Source: Straminergon stramineum
Lineage: Eukaryota; Streptophyta; Bryopsida; Hypnales; Calliergonaceae
Assembly: GCA_963920665.1 (NCBI GenBank)
Contig: OY987265.1
Span: 13,769,001-13,833,000, forward strand
Length of the DNA stretch: 64,000 nt
Reading direction: 5' to 3'
The translations under genes were made by a program, and so were the position numbers. Below the pieces are notes generated by a model. The model was not told where the DNA came from, did no database searches, and was given only the letters and a program-made list of their open reading frames with translations. Of the stretch, positions 12,744 to 24,960 are shown one piece after another; the first letter of the stretch is position 1; every line of letters begins with the position of its first letter.

Positions 12744-13287
12744 CTTTTTGCCTCTGCCCTATAGGTGAACCACCAAAATTGACCAAATCAATATCAAGGG
12801 AATACTAAAGCAACAACAAATTGCTTTATAACCATCAATATAGAAAATCTATAAGTTTGGGGACATTTCAAACATTTGGGGCCCCCTTTCAGGAGTATCT
12901 CTAGGTCCCCCATGGACCTTAGTCACATTTGAGTAGAGTGCATGGAGAACCTCAAAATACTCCCAAAAGTAGGCCTCGAAAATAAATTTAGAATGTCTCC
13001 AAAACATATAGAGAATTACATCATGTTAAAAAATCTAAACAAATTCAGATGATTATATTTGGAGCATTTCTAAGCAACACCTGAACAAACTACAAAGAAC
13101 TGGTTTCCTAAATTACAAGCAAGCAATAAGTAAGCTAAAACCTCTAATAGAATGAATGGCTTTAAAAGATTGATCTTTTCCTTTTAAAGGAACAATTGAT
13201 TTCACCCAAATAAGCCACTTCTATGAACAAAACAAAATAAATTAAATATAAAATACATGAAGCAACAAAGTTATGATTATTAAATGA
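12744..13287. other. Spacer upstream of copy 1, with a degraded hairpin at ~12858-13010
   Basis: This stretch should contain the promoter of the minus-strand gene, but no clear TATA box was found. Between about 12858 and 13010 the two halves are alignable as an old inverted repeat: GGGACATTTCAAAC..GGAGTATCTCTAGGTCCCCC against the reverse complement of GGGAGAACCTCAAAATACTCC..GAATGTCTCC. It is probably a decayed relative of the neighbouring hairpins. Confidence 0.4.
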
Positions 13288-13408
13288 TTCTTGATTCGTA
13301 CCAATTTTAGGGGGTCAAGGAGATTGTCTTCCAACCTTAGTCGGATCCGACTGAGGTTGGAAAAGAATCTCCTTGACCCCCTAAAATTGGTACTAATCAA
13401 GAATTATT
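13288..13408. repeat. Near-perfect 120-bp palindrome, foldback family copy
   Basis: The left arm (TTCTTGATTCGTACCAATTT..GGGGGTCAAGGAGATT..CCTTAGTCGGATCC) is repeated as reverse complement on the right with few differences, out to AATCAAGAAT. There is almost no loop; the centre is AGTCGGATCCGACT, itself a perfect palindrome. Confidence 0.9.
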
Positions 13409-13645
13409 GAAATTCACACTTAGAAACTGTTCACCAAAGGTGAATGACTAAATGCAACTTTCTCAAAGTTACTCTCTACTTCAAAGGACAAAAGGCTAAT
13501 GAGTCTCTTCTTTGAATGATATCAAAGGTGAATTCCTAAATCCTTCTATGTGCACTTGTACTTGTGCAAGAAAAAAACATCTATTAAGGTCATTCATCTC
13601 TTTGCTCAATCTATAATGGCCAAGCGAATAAATATCAAATTTTGG

Positions 13646-13752
13646 GAAGAGGTACCAATTTTGGGGGGTCGAGGAGAGTGTCCCAAAACCTTAGTCAAAT
13701 CCGACTGATGGTTGAGGACACTCTCCTGGACCCTCCAAAATTGGTACCCCTC
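13646..13752. repeat. Palindromic foldback family copy
   Basis: Arms GGTACCAATTTTGGGGGGTC and GACCCTCCAAAATTGGTACC pair through GAGGAGAGTGTCC / GGACACTCTCCT to the centre AGTCAAATCCGACT. It lies about 350 bp from the previous copy. The small open frame crossing it is an accident of the palindrome. Confidence 0.9.
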
Positions 13753-14937
13753 CAAAACATTTTAGTTTGTGATAACACATTTTCTTTGGTGACAGCAAAG
13801 AATAAAGGGACTTGGTCAAATCTATGAGATTATAACAACTTGGGCTTTTTAAGGCAAATATTTCTATAAAAGTGCCAAATTTGATTTAGGGATTAACGAC
13901 CATGCACTCAAAGCTACTCCAACATTAGGCTTCCAAGTTGGCTTTAGGAAATACATTGTACATAAGGATATCAAACGAACTTCCTGAAGCTGAAAGAAAG
14001 CTAACGCGTTTCAACATAATTCCAAATAATGTCGGACATAACAATACCAGCATGAATTATGTGGGTTTTAGTTAAGTCTAAAATAATGTTGTAGATCATG
14101 ATTCGAGCCCGAAGCTCAAGGAAAGCTCACAGGTTCAAAATAATTTAAAAAAATCTCATACATCACGACACCACCTTTGAGTCTCAAGAACAACTCGTGG
14201 GTTCAGTGAGAAATTCAAAGTAATCTCGAAGATCATGATATGAGCGTGAATCTAAAGGAAAGCACCCTAAACATAGAGGAATTTCAAACAATGTCGGAGA
14301 TCACCCTACAAGCCTGAAGCTCGAGTACAACTGACAAGTTTGAGAAAAATTTCAAACAATCTTGGAGATTAGGATATGGCACAGCAAAACTCAAGGCTTC
14401 CAAAGTAATGATCAAACATCTTGTTGATCACGATACCAGCTTCATGCTAAAGGAAAGCTATTGGAGTGTTGGGTTTGACCGTGATTTTAAAAAATGTTTG
14501 AGATCTTCATTTGAGCCTGATATATACCCTAAAGCTAGAGGAAAGCTCAGGGCCTTCATCCGATCTCAAAGATTATGATACTAGCTTGAAGCTGAAGTGA
14601 AACTAACAAGTCTGAGAGAAATTTTCAAAAGTCTTGGCCATCACGATATGAGTCTTAAGCTACAAGAAAGCTCACGTTATACAGATGAATTTAAAAGAAT
14701 GTCGAACATCATGATACTAGCTTGAAGTTGAAGGGTAGCTTATAAGTTTGTGAGAAATTTTCAAAAATCTCGGACATCACGAGACAAGCCAATACTGAAG
14801 CAAAGCACGTAGGTTCGATAGTAATCTATACAAATCTCGGAGCTCAATGATAGGCCTGAAGGTCACTAGAATCAAACTCACTCATGGGGATCATGATTTC
14901 GTGAATGTGGCGATTTAAAAAAACCAAAATAATAACA

Positions 14938-15060
14938 ACGTGAATGTGGTGGGTACCGAATCAAGGGGGTCCGGCGAAGTTGGTCTAGAGATCAGTCGGA
15001 TCCGACTAATCCCGAGATGGACCTTGCTGGACCCCCATGATTCGGTACCCACCACATCAC
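14938..15060. repeat. 120-bp palindrome inside the satellite array
   Basis: Arms GTGGTGGGTACCGAATCAAG and TGATTCGGTACCCACCACAT pair almost fully, continuing through GGGGGTCCGGC / GCTGGACCCCC to the centre CAGTCGGATCCGACT. A second copy with the same flanking satellite units is at 63515-63622. Confidence 0.9.
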
Positions 15061-15407
15061 GAGACTAGCCTTAAGCTCTAGGAATCCTCAAGGGCTTCAG
15101 AGTTATTTCAAACAATCTTGAAGATCATGGTTTGGCATTGAAGCATCAGGAAAGCTCATGGGTTTGAGATAAATTTTAAAGAATGTCGAAGGTCACGATA
15201 CTAGCTTGAGATTGAAAGGCAGCTTACAAAATTGTGCTAAATTTTAAAAAATCTCGGACATCACGATCCTAGACTGAAGCTCCATCAAGGCTCGCGAGTT
15301 TGAGAGAAATTTTAAACAATCTCGAAGATCACGATTTGGCACTGAAGTACAGGACTACTCATAGGTTTGAGAGAAATTTTTTAAAATTGGCGGCCATCAC
15401 GATATGA

Positions 15408-15417
15408 GTCTGAAGAG
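15408..15417. repeat. Target-site duplication of element 1, left copy
   Basis: The ten bases GTCTGAAGAG sit directly before the left terminal repeat and are repeated directly after the right one (62467-62476). The uninterrupted satellite unit at 63771-63780 has the same bases followed by TAAGTGTAG, exactly as after the right copy. This gives the empty-site sequence. Confidence 0.9.
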
Positions 15418-15490
15418 GAGTGTTGCTAGCATGTGAGCGGGGAGCGGGGAGTGGGGAGTAAGGAGCAAGGAGCGGGGAATGGTGAGTAAG
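15418..15490 (+). repeat. Left terminal inverted repeat of element 1
   Basis: Starts GAGTGTTGCTAGCATGTGAG, followed by a run of GGAGCGGGGAG-type repeats. It pairs with the reverse complement of 62395-62466 (AAGGAATGCTAGCACGTGAG, then GGAGCGGAGAGCAAGGAGC). Confidence 0.85.
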
Positions 15491-16116
15491 GAACAAATAT
15501 TTTTTGAGAGTTACCAAAAAATGGGATGAAAGTGGATGATAGTTGGATGAAAAATTAGGATGAACATTGGATGACAAGAGGATGAAAAAAATAGTTAAAA
15601 AAAAGGAAAAAAAAACAATGAAAGGAATTTTGGAAATTCCAAAATCATGAATGCTTTAATAGAGAACCTATGACCATGGTTTTAGGTCATACTATGAATG
15701 TGGATGATTAGAGGGTAGGGGTTTGGAAATAAATGATATAGTAGATTGAATTTGATCCTATGACTGTGGAGAAGATGAAGTATTCATATGTATAAATCTA
15801 ATTTACTATATGATATATTTTAAGGTCATTATATTATCACAATAAATTCTAGACCAGAATTTTAATGTTTTAGTTGTACAATTTACATAAAGGAATTAGA
15901 TGTATAAAACAAAGGATGTAAATGACAAATACATGACGTTAGTGATTGGGTATCTTATATTATAATGGATACTCAATACAAATACTTAGAAGACAAGTCA
16001 CCTTGTAATCTCAAAGGGCAAAGTGAAATACAAGTAGTGGCCCTTTTAGTCTCACTTAAAGTTCAATGATAAATACAATAGACTCAAAAAAAAATCTTGT
16101 GTTGCAGAACACAAAA
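15491..16116. other. Left subterminal region of element 1
   Basis: AT-rich, without a gene. It carries the subterminal motif as CCTATGACCATGG (~15667) and CCTATGACTGTGG (~15758), also found inside the right end (complement around 62279-62380) and inside the end at 6890. The spacing and repetition suggest binding sites for the transposase; this is inference. Confidence 0.5.
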
Positions 16117-19100
16117 CTAGTTTGGTCCTATATGATTTAGTATACCACTGAGTAGGGTTTGCTTGACATCATTAAAACTCAAACTCGGAGCATGAACAAA
16201 GCCATGTATAGTGGAATCTAGATTGCAAATCACTGTGAAAATAAAATAGAGGTGTTTACAATTAGCCCATTGTCCTCGTTTCCCTAAAGACTTGATAATC
16301 ATTTCTTTGAAATATGGGCAACTGCACTCTGGAAATGATGAAATTGTAAGCATGTATTGCTCAGTCCTCGGCTCCACTCCAAACCTCAAAGAAACTATGC
16401 AACCAAAACCAGGGTGTGGAACTATGGTCATCCTTTCAATTTGTGCCTTCAAGGTAAGTGCAGAAGCTGAATTGTTTGTATGTTTTGTGGTCGGCGCCTT
16501 GGGGTTTCGCCGGATGACTTTTTCCACTTGAATTTTAGGGTGCTCTTCGGGTGAAGATGGAACGGGATAAGCATGAACCAATTCTGCACCTGGTTGTCCT
16601 CCAAATAGTCTCCGAGGTGAAATGATAGTGCGTTGTGGAAGCTGGAAACCAGCTGCTTCTAAGGCCAATATTTCTTTCTTCAAGAATTTGGTGCCCATTT
16701 TGACAGGCCAAATGGCAGGAACAACTGGTATTGATAATACCCACTTTCGTCTTGTTCCCTTAACATAACGTTCAATGTCATCATTGCAAAAAAAGAATTG
16801 CATCATCTCATTTTAATTCTTTTTGTAATTCACCATCATACCTGTATATGTAGGGGTTGCTATGGCAATGTTGTTTTGAACAATTCTTGCTATACATTTC
16901 TTCTTTGAAATTGCTTTAAGGACAAAGCACGCCTTTGTTGATGTCTTCGGAAGTCGTGCAATATGCCATTGCTTCTCATCACAATTGGTCTCCTAAATCG
17001 TTGACACATGAGAGGAAATGTAGACATTATCCTCTTGTATCATCGATTTGGAAATTGGTACTTCGACGTGTGGAGCGAGGTCTTCTTGAATTGGTTGCAA
17101 GTTCTGAACACTTGTGGAGGGTCTTGAAGATCTTTTGTGGATGACGGGATGAGAAAAATTAACTTTGTTTGGTCTGTGTGAATTGTACTCGCAGCCCAGA
17201 GGCATATCTACCTTCCGCTTCTACAACCCAAATACTTCTTCACCCTCTAGATGTGGATCTCTATTGAAGAACTCCTCAATACTTGGAATGGTTAAGATTG
17301 CTTCTGTGAGCACCTTCGGATTTCCAGTTCTATTTGTAGAGCGTTGGGCTACTCGAAGCAATAACTCTTCCTTCCCAGGTCTGGTCCCACCTTAGTTGCC
17401 CTTAAGATATTGGTAATATCGTACCATTTGCATGAAAGCTCTTACGAAATCATCTATGGTGGCAATGTATAAATTGGTTCCACGGTTTCCAGATTGCTGG
17501 AGCCACTTGTTGTGTACGGTCTCCGCAAGGTTGCATGAAGGCATTTCGGCGAGTTCGGATTCACTCAAATCCTAAAGTTACAAATCAGAAATGCCATTAT
17601 CATTAGTTTATACTGGCTCTCTACTAGAAATATAGATCGCATCAAACATCAATGCATACCTCCGTCAAGGTCTCTCGGTGCTGAGAGGTCCTTCATTGCT
17701 ATGAACACTATGCACAACTTTTCCAAATGTTGTCCATTAAAACACAAATGTGACAGAAATTAGATACATTAAAGTACTAGGAGACCCTCAAAGGACCTAT
17801 GTTGGTGCCAAAAGGCTTTGTAAGGGGTCGAGGTCCATGCATACTAAGTTCTACAAGGATAGGGAAAATATCAATTTAGGCTCCTCCTATGGAATAATAG
17901 TTCTAGAACAACATAGCAATGAAGGAGAAATATCAGTCATAGATGAATGCCTACAATTCAGAGTCAATGGACAATGATACTTATGAGTTGCATGAATTCA
18001 CCCCACTGTCGATATCGAAAATGCCAGAAGGACAACCAAAGCTCCAATCGATGCAATCCTTCCTCTATAGTGGCACTGGATGATAGCCACCATGCTCTAA
18101 TGGCAAGGTAGTGAGCTTCGGATTGTTTTGGAGAAGAGGTGTTCTTATATTGTTTGCAAAGTAGATGATGTTGATCTTGTAAGTCGAAACGAATATCAAC
18201 CTTCATATGCTTCTCCATGGATTGAGTCCAATGGAAGAGACATGTCCTTTCTCTATCTTTCATAGGAACTAGAATGTCCCCCGATCCATAAACCATCCTT
18301 ACAGCATTCCAATTTGCTTGGGCACTATCAGCCATGAATCCCTTAAATTGAGTTTCTAGTACACCGTGCCTTTCAAGAACGAAATTCAAATTTGTCCAAA
18401 ATAGGATTTGTGTAGGGCAATCTTCACATTGCATGTCGCACATTGCAATGGTCATGACATGACAATATTGAGAGTCGTAAACATGACACGCGATTGTCAT
18501 CCAACCCTTCATATGTTTGACGCGATCGAACATCACCCAAGCCTCTTTGAGATCACCTCCACTTTGCATTCGCTTTACCAAGTCCACTCCATTGCTTGGA
18601 CCTACTTCTGACATTTTAAAAACAAACACTTTGTCTACATCCGATCCTTGACCAGGGAACTTACTCTCCTGAACAAATGCCCAAGTACTGGCCCCCCTCA
18701 ACTTTGTAATGCTATCCATAACCCCAAATCTCCTTAAATACTTGAATGAAGTTACCTCATTTCGAATACTTGGAGAGTTGAAGTACTTGCATTTGTCCAA
18801 TACCGGAACGAGCTCACCAAAGTCTAGGGTCTTCGGCAGCTTCCCATGTGGCTGAAGAAGTAAGCCACCTAGAAGTTCTTTTGTAGCCTCTATGATGATG
18901 GACGAATTCGTCGCAGTTGGTGTTCTCTCCATTTGCTCTTCAATAAGAGACCGAGTTTTGTCCTTCATATCCCTTAGTTCACTAGCCTTCATAGGGTGCT
19001 TGTGAATGCCAAGATGAACATACGCCCGAGTGAAGTCATATTTTCCAACAACATAGTACACCCTTACATCACACCTTGCAATACAAAATGGGTGTACTTT

Positions 19101-20075
19101 GCAAATTTTGCACACAAGTGTGGACCCTAGGGGATGCATATGCCCAATATCAAGTGGCGCGAGTGACATCCCTTCCCATTCTAACTCATTAATGTCGTTG
19201 GTTCGGTGAACACAACTAAGAAACCCACAAGTTTGGTTCATACAACGAAGATGACCTAGACAGATAGATGTGCGGAATGACAAGCTCATGCAATTGGTAA
19301 TATTTGTTGTCACTGTCTTAGATCAGACATGGCCATCATATCGTTTATCCATCCTAGACATATTCCGGGTTGGAGATGGAGACGGAGAACGGTCTAGCGC
19401 GGGCAACTCAAATATGACATTGCCATTAAACATTGGAGGTAACTCCGGCACTTTATGAATGGGAACAACATTATAATCTATTTTGGACAATATGTTTCTA
19501 CATCCCTTCAAGCCACGTAGTCCTCTCAAGCAATCAATTATAGATGATACTGATCCACTAACCTCAGGTGACTTCTCTTTAACTTTCGGATTCTCGATGG
19601 TATGAATCGACGAAGGAGTCCCACCCTTCAGAATATGCTCTTGGGAATCACCTCGAGAATCATCTTGGGAATCGTCACTGAGTACAATTACATTGTTGTG
19701 AACAGGTTCTACCTTGACACGAGTAATGGGAGGCACTTGAAATGACGAGGAAGAAAACAAGTTTGGGTTGGGTGTCTCTATAAGAACTGAATGATGGGAA
19801 TTCTTCTCGCCATAGGCTCTATACTTTCCAGGTTTCAGATGCCAGAACTTGCTCATAGCATCTAAAGCAGGAAGTTGTCCAATTGTGTGAATAAGGATCC
19901 CCATTTCGCCGTCATAGACTTCTTCATCAATATAGATTGAATCCTTGCTAAAATTGAACCTTAAACTTAATCTACGGGTAGAAACTACAGCCTTTCGATT
20001 AGGTTCCACTTGAAACATTATTGGAACTTCCTCACTGTTCATACTAACGACGACCATGTTCAAGGAGTCCACCAT
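16117..20075 (-). pseudogene. MULE-like transposase with C-terminal SWIM zinc finger, decayed
   Basis: It reads on the minus strand from about 20075. The first part (20075-17964) is one frame with a single TGA at 19323-19325 and contains a Cys-rich block (LVCKICKVHPFCIARC), a possible first catalytic aspartate (VMFDRVKHMKGW) and the block FMADSAQANWNAVRMVYG followed by CLFHWTQSMEKH, typical of a DDE core. The next exon (~17580-16990) has ETVHNKWLQQSGNRG, with TAA and TAG stops at ~17394 and ~17218. The last exon ends with a SWIM finger, ECSCPYFKEM..WANCKHLYFIF (CxC..CxH). In the MULE family this enzyme cuts at the terminal repeats and leaves 9-11 bp duplications, which agrees with the 10-bp duplication here. 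The stops fit CAG/CAA/CGA codons after C-to-T change, so this copy is presumably dead. Exon borders are approximate. Confidence 0.7.
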
Positions 20076-22379
20076 CGCATATCACCCAAATTCAAATGCA
20101 GGAAAGATAGAACGATAGACACTACAAGAAATAAGACTTAAAAAAACACCAAACCACATTCAAAATTCCCATTGAGCAAGGATAATTATAGAGATGATAG
20201 AAAAATCTCTTGGTGTTTACAATATATAGAGACATGCATTTGGGTACTATGTTTCGAAATGTGGCATAAACCTATTCGTGTGGATATTAATCATGCCCAA
20301 GGTAAAGTCCAAGTCATATTGTGTCCTAGTATCATGGAATAACCGGCGGCATGATAAAATTCAGCAAATGAATTGATGAAATAGACGGTTGAAATTTGAA
20401 AACATATCCAAGAAGGAGGAAAAATAAAGATACTGAATTAATGAACTGTGTACATGGAAAAGCAGTACAATAAGAATAATAAAGTTAAATAGCCGTTAAA
20501 ACACAAAATGATTCCTAGCACTGTCATCAATAAAACACTTATAGTGTTACGTGGTCCATTTGGGTAGGATTAAATGTATTGGGGCAAGATATCATCCAAT
20601 TGGTTGTTTTCTGAATGTCTAAGGTCCTAAATACTATGTCAGGTCTCAAGAAATTAAATATCAGACTCTTTCAAATATGGCATATAAAGTGCTTTATAGA
20701 CAGTAGCTAGTCTTTTGGGATGAGGTATTCCAAAAAGTAACAAGCAGTAAAATGATTAGAATTTTTCTATCTGCATCATTTTAAATCCATTCTGAAAATT
20801 GATGGTAGGGATGAAGGCAAACCTTGGACCATTATGATTGTCACCCTTACTAATCTAGGATAGTCATTAAGAGTATTGTGGAATTAAAAATCACATAGCC
20901 GTTAGGATATAGGAGCATCGTAAACCTCCTTAATCCACTATAATTTAGTAGAATTTATTTGAAATCGAAAAAGAATACGTATCTAGAAAGCTGACAATTA
21001 CATTAATCAAGGCATGTTAGTTAGAGATAGATAGATAGCAAAGAAAGATTTGGACCATTATCCTCATAGGTTTCCACAATGCCGCCCAATAGCGTGGACC
21101 TCGAAACTCAGACTCGAGGGCTACCAAAAACCAGAGCATACTACTTCGCATTTTAAAAACCCTCCAGAGGCCTTTAAGGCCAATCTATAAAAGATTACAA
21201 TATCAGTGGCAAGCTTACAATGTTATGTTTTTTTGTATTTCTCGACCTTTCCACCAAGATAATTTAGGGTCTTCCACTCCATCCCAGTAAAACATATAAA
21301 CAAGTAGTCTTGTTTTATTCCTATTGTTATAAAAATTTAACCCTCCCAATTTTTTCACCTCCAAGGACGAACTGCACCAAGAGTCAAAGTTTTACTTCAT
21401 AGGGATCCCTCGTGTAACGCACTGGCACCTAGCGCAATTGAATGAATCCCAAGTGAATTGAAAGGGTCGGGTATACTTTCCCTCTAACTGAACTGAAACT
21501 GAAACTGATTTGCATATCATCATAAGCTTAGGTCTTCTGAAATTTTGTAGTATAGGTACAGGTACAGTGACTAGAATTGCAAGGGCTTGCATTGGTTTGA
21601 CTGGCAAAGCGGAGGACTTTCAGAATACTTGTCTGGGGTTGAGTGTTTTGTTGGCAGACCCCCGGAATATTAAAAGCCTTCCTGGGCGACATCATCGCTT
21701 CTGCAAAAGATACGAAAAGAAAAACGAAAATTAATCATGAGAGCAAGAGAATTAAGTCTCAGAGAGAAGAGAATAAAAACTCATTTCCATGCAGAAATGA
21801 ATTCAGTACAGCGTTCTGTATTCATACCGATATGTTACTACAGACTTCGAGATCAGGTAGCAGAGGAGCTTAGTCACCGAAATTCCTCTCCACGAACTGG
21901 TATGCAACCCCACCATTACCAGGTCTCATTATGAATAAATACTAGTGCAAATATCAGATTTAGTTCCCGAACGTGGCCTTGACCCTAAACCCTTGGTTTG
22001 GGGTAACCAAACCTAACTTGGAACACCATAACAGTCAGTCATACAACGCCGCCATTGCTGAAGCAGCGTTGACAAAACATGTTCACTTCTCCGCATTGTT
22101 TCCTAGTGAATGTGGATAGTTTATGCCCTGAATTAGAATTCTACTCCTCCGGCCGTTTTGCTTGTGCATCTCTGGGATTGTCTAGATGGAGCGAATCCTC
22201 CGACTGCGGTGTGGTCAAATTGGAGGCACGGGAGAGGAGGCTCCTCATTGACAAAATAGAGGCATAGAGGATCAAGTAGTTTCATATCCTTCTCATGAAA
22301 ATGCATTGGATTTTCATCGTTTCTTGTAATTCTAACCTATCTCAGCGGTCGTAGAAGTAAGTTTAGGGTTTCTTACGGC
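20076..22379. other. AT-rich spacer between transposase and hairpin array
   Basis: No gene, RNA or clear repeat was recognised. It should hold the promoter of the minus-strand transposase at its left side. From about 21400 the composition becomes more balanced, but only short open frames occur. Confidence 0.4.
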
Positions 22380-24960
22380 AATTTGTTTCATACTGAAGGA
22401 CTTACCTTCACCGTAGAGCTCAAGCTATTATACGAAATGCTATTGGCTGCTGTGATTCTAGCGATGCCACTGAATGAATCTGGTGGTTTAATCATGTTCA
22501 TAGTCATGCATAAGTTCCGTGTGGTTCTACATCTCTCGGCCCCGAGAGAGACCACATCGGTCATCCGTCATGCATAGCAACCAGTTCTTTGATGTTGCGA
22601 TTCGGCGTAGTAAATTAAAATCCAACAAGAATATGCATAGTGTGCAGGGTTCGATTGTCGTCTCCTTTCCGTGAAGGTTATTCAAATGATCAAAGTATGC
22701 ATGAATGATCTAGGTTAGTGGTGTAAGTTCAGAAGCTGTAGACAATCTTCGGGATACTATTGCAGAGTTCCTGTGCTGCAAATCAGATCTCTGATCAGTC
22801 ATAGGGTTACCGTCAGGCTAATGATCTGGCATGATCATTGAGTGACAAGGTGAAATACCGCATAGCTGAACCCTTGTCGTTACCAAAATCTGGAGATGAG
22901 AACAGATACTATATCTGTATATCACAAGTCGAGGAGCTCCAAGCGGGTTCCCTTTGCATAAATCGATACTGGTTATAAGTTTTGGTTAGGCTAGTTTCGG
23001 TTGCCGTCACTCACATTCTCCCAAATAGCGCCCTCAACAAGTAAATTTTGCATACTGTGTTGGGTAGATTGGATCTCTTGGTCCCGAGAGATCTTTGGTC
23101 GGTGTCCAGCCATGCATAGATAAATTATCTAGTAAATCAGGAGTGATAAGCTTTCGTGAGTTTTTTGGAAATCTGTGGTTAGCTTTCAATATATACTAAC
23201 CTAAATAACATGGAGGTGTTTGGCCGTTAACAAAATTTCGAGAGGAGAAGTGATATTATATCACAAGTAGAGAAGTTAGAATCGGGATACTTCTCTGAAA
23301 ATGGACTCTGCGAATGATCTCTAGTATCGACTATCGTCCGCCAGATTATCCAAGGCAAGTTCTGACATCCTGAAATGATGCTTTAGTTTCTGGGTAGCGT
23401 ACAAGTCTCAGGACCGAGAGACCATGATTGTGTTTGCAAAACAAGGGCCGATCAGATTCCTCAGTTGTCTAGATTGAAATATCTCGATGATGGACTGTGA
23501 TCTCGACGGTGACGGTGATGATGACAGACTGTGATCTTAGTGACCTCGACAGCATTATGCATAGTGCTGGGGTTGCATTGGCTTTCTCGAGACCAAGAGA
23601 TTTTTTGAGAATGCGTTGTCATGCATGACTTCTGAGACTAAGCTGTCATGTGTGATCCCAGATCCTTCATGACTTAGATACCTACTTGAGTTGTTGGCAA
23701 ATCTGCGTATCTCCACGCGAGATACTTCTCGAGAATTCGATTATGGTTGTGAATTTTGGGCAAGCCATCATCGGCTGCTATTAGATTGATTTGTCATTTC
23801 GGCTTTTGGTATTTGAAACTTATGCATGGTAGTTTGGGTCCCCTGAACCTCTCGGGCCCGAGAAAGCTTTCTTAACTACCCTGCCATGCATAGACATGTG
23901 TACCCTTGTCCTTCACATCTGAGAGGATTGCATGATTGTTTTGCAAATATGAGAATATACAGTCGAGCTCTTGATCGTGAAATCGTTATTGGTCATGAAT
24001 TTCTGACAGGACAGTTCTTGGCTGCTGTAAGTGAAATTCGGCGATGTAGCCGCTAGCGTCTCAAACTTATGCATGATCATCGAGCTTCCGTAAAGCTCTC
24101 AAGCCCGAGAGATCTTTCGTAGCTGACCAACCATGCATAGACAGGAGATCCCGGATCCTTCACGACTAAGAGGCTTCGTTGAGTTTTTTGCAAATCTGAG
24201 AATAGACAGGCAGGATCTTGATCAATTCAAGTCATGAGTTTCCAGAAGGCCAGTTTGTGGCTGCCGAAAGTGAGATTCGGCGAGGTAGCCCCAGACATGC
24301 CAAAAGTGTGCATGATCCTGCGTTGGGTCTTGAGTTCTGGACAGGCCAATTTCAGATGATTAAAGGGAGATTTGCTGAGGTAGCCTCAGGCATGTCGAAT
24401 TCATGCATGATCGTGCGGGTTTAGGGTTGCTCTCGGGCCTGAGAGAATTTTTGTTGCTTACCTGTCATGCATAGCCAGGTCAATCCCTCTAGTTCATGAG
24501 TGTGAGGTATGTTTGAGTTTTCTCTAAATTTGTGATTTGTTTCTTAAAGGATGTATGGTTTGTCAGTTCTTGTAGAAGAGAATCCAGTGGCATGTCCTAG
24601 ATTTATCTTATTTCCCCTTTCGATTCATACATAGCATTATGCGTATCTTCACCGTCTCAGCCCTGAGAGAACATTGACGACAACATACTCATGCATATTC
24701 AACAGAGTTAATGGAAATAGGAAGGTGATAGCTATCTCAGTTTTATAGCCATGTCTTCATGGTAATGGAATTCTAGAGTATGGTTCTTCTTCAAATGCCC
24801 TGTGAAGAATTTTAGATCTATGTTTTCCATTTTGTCACAAGGGATTCTACACAGTGTATGCATAGTGTCCTAGGTCTCAAAGGACTCTCGGTACGGAGAT
24901 AACAATGAGACTAGTAAAGTCATGCACAATAAATTGGACTCTAGGTTTTGGGAATTGCAT
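22380..24960. repeat. Tandem array of palindromic hairpins, core CTCTCGGGCCCGAGAG
   Basis: Nine palindromic cores occur at about 22533, 23074, 23405, 23584, 23849, 24096, 24430, 24654 and 24884, separated by 180-540 bases. The clearest is CTCTCGGGCCCGAGA at 23849. Each core is flanked by pairing outer arms ending in TATGCATGG / CCATGCATAG. The spacers are themselves repeated (for example CTGAGAATAGACAGGCAGGA near 24198, GTGAGATTCGGCGAGGTAGC near 24270). The array lies directly upstream of the ParB-methyltransferase gene, the same place the other palindrome family holds in element 2. The core resembles none of the AGTCGGATCCGACT copies, although both are GC-rich palindromes. Confidence 0.8.

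Larger units (their letters stand above)
6890..15417 (-). mobile_element. Large MULE-like element 2, methyltransferase-side part, interrupted by element 1
   Basis: This piece runs from the terminal repeat at 6890 through the decayed ParB-methyltransferase gene, a set of palindromic hairpins and the first part of a ~68-bp satellite array, to the insertion point of element 1. The array continues at 62477, so element 2 probably extends past the right edge of the window. Its transposase would be expected there on the plus strand. Gene order mirrors element 1. That the array belongs to element 2, rather than to host DNA beside a truncated element, is inference from this shared order. Confidence 0.55.
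13970..15417. repeat. Satellite array, ~68-bp unit, left part
   Basis: Diverged tandem units of about 68-70 bases, each with an ATCACGATACTAGCTTGAAG-like start, a GAAAGCTCACAGGTTTGAGA-like middle and an AAATTTTAAACAATCTCGAA-like end. A segment around 14640-15060, including a hairpin, is matched at 63190-63630, so the units form a higher-order repeat. The array stops at 15417, where element 1 is inserted, and resumes with the same unit phase at 62477. Confidence 0.85.

Noticed and set aside
13642..13827. Small open frame across the hairpin at 13646
   Set aside because: It follows the palindrome, which opens frames on both strands; no relative at the other hairpins keeps the frame.
21392..22577. 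Clustered short open frames between transposase and hairpin array
   Set aside because: None exceeds about 76 codons, none shows a motif or splice-consistent extension, and no counterpart is seen in element 2.
22380..24960. A CRISPR-like or clustered-repeat immunity array
   Set aside because: The genome is eukaryotic, spacing is irregular (180-540 bp), spacers are themselves repeats, and the unit is a diverged palindrome.
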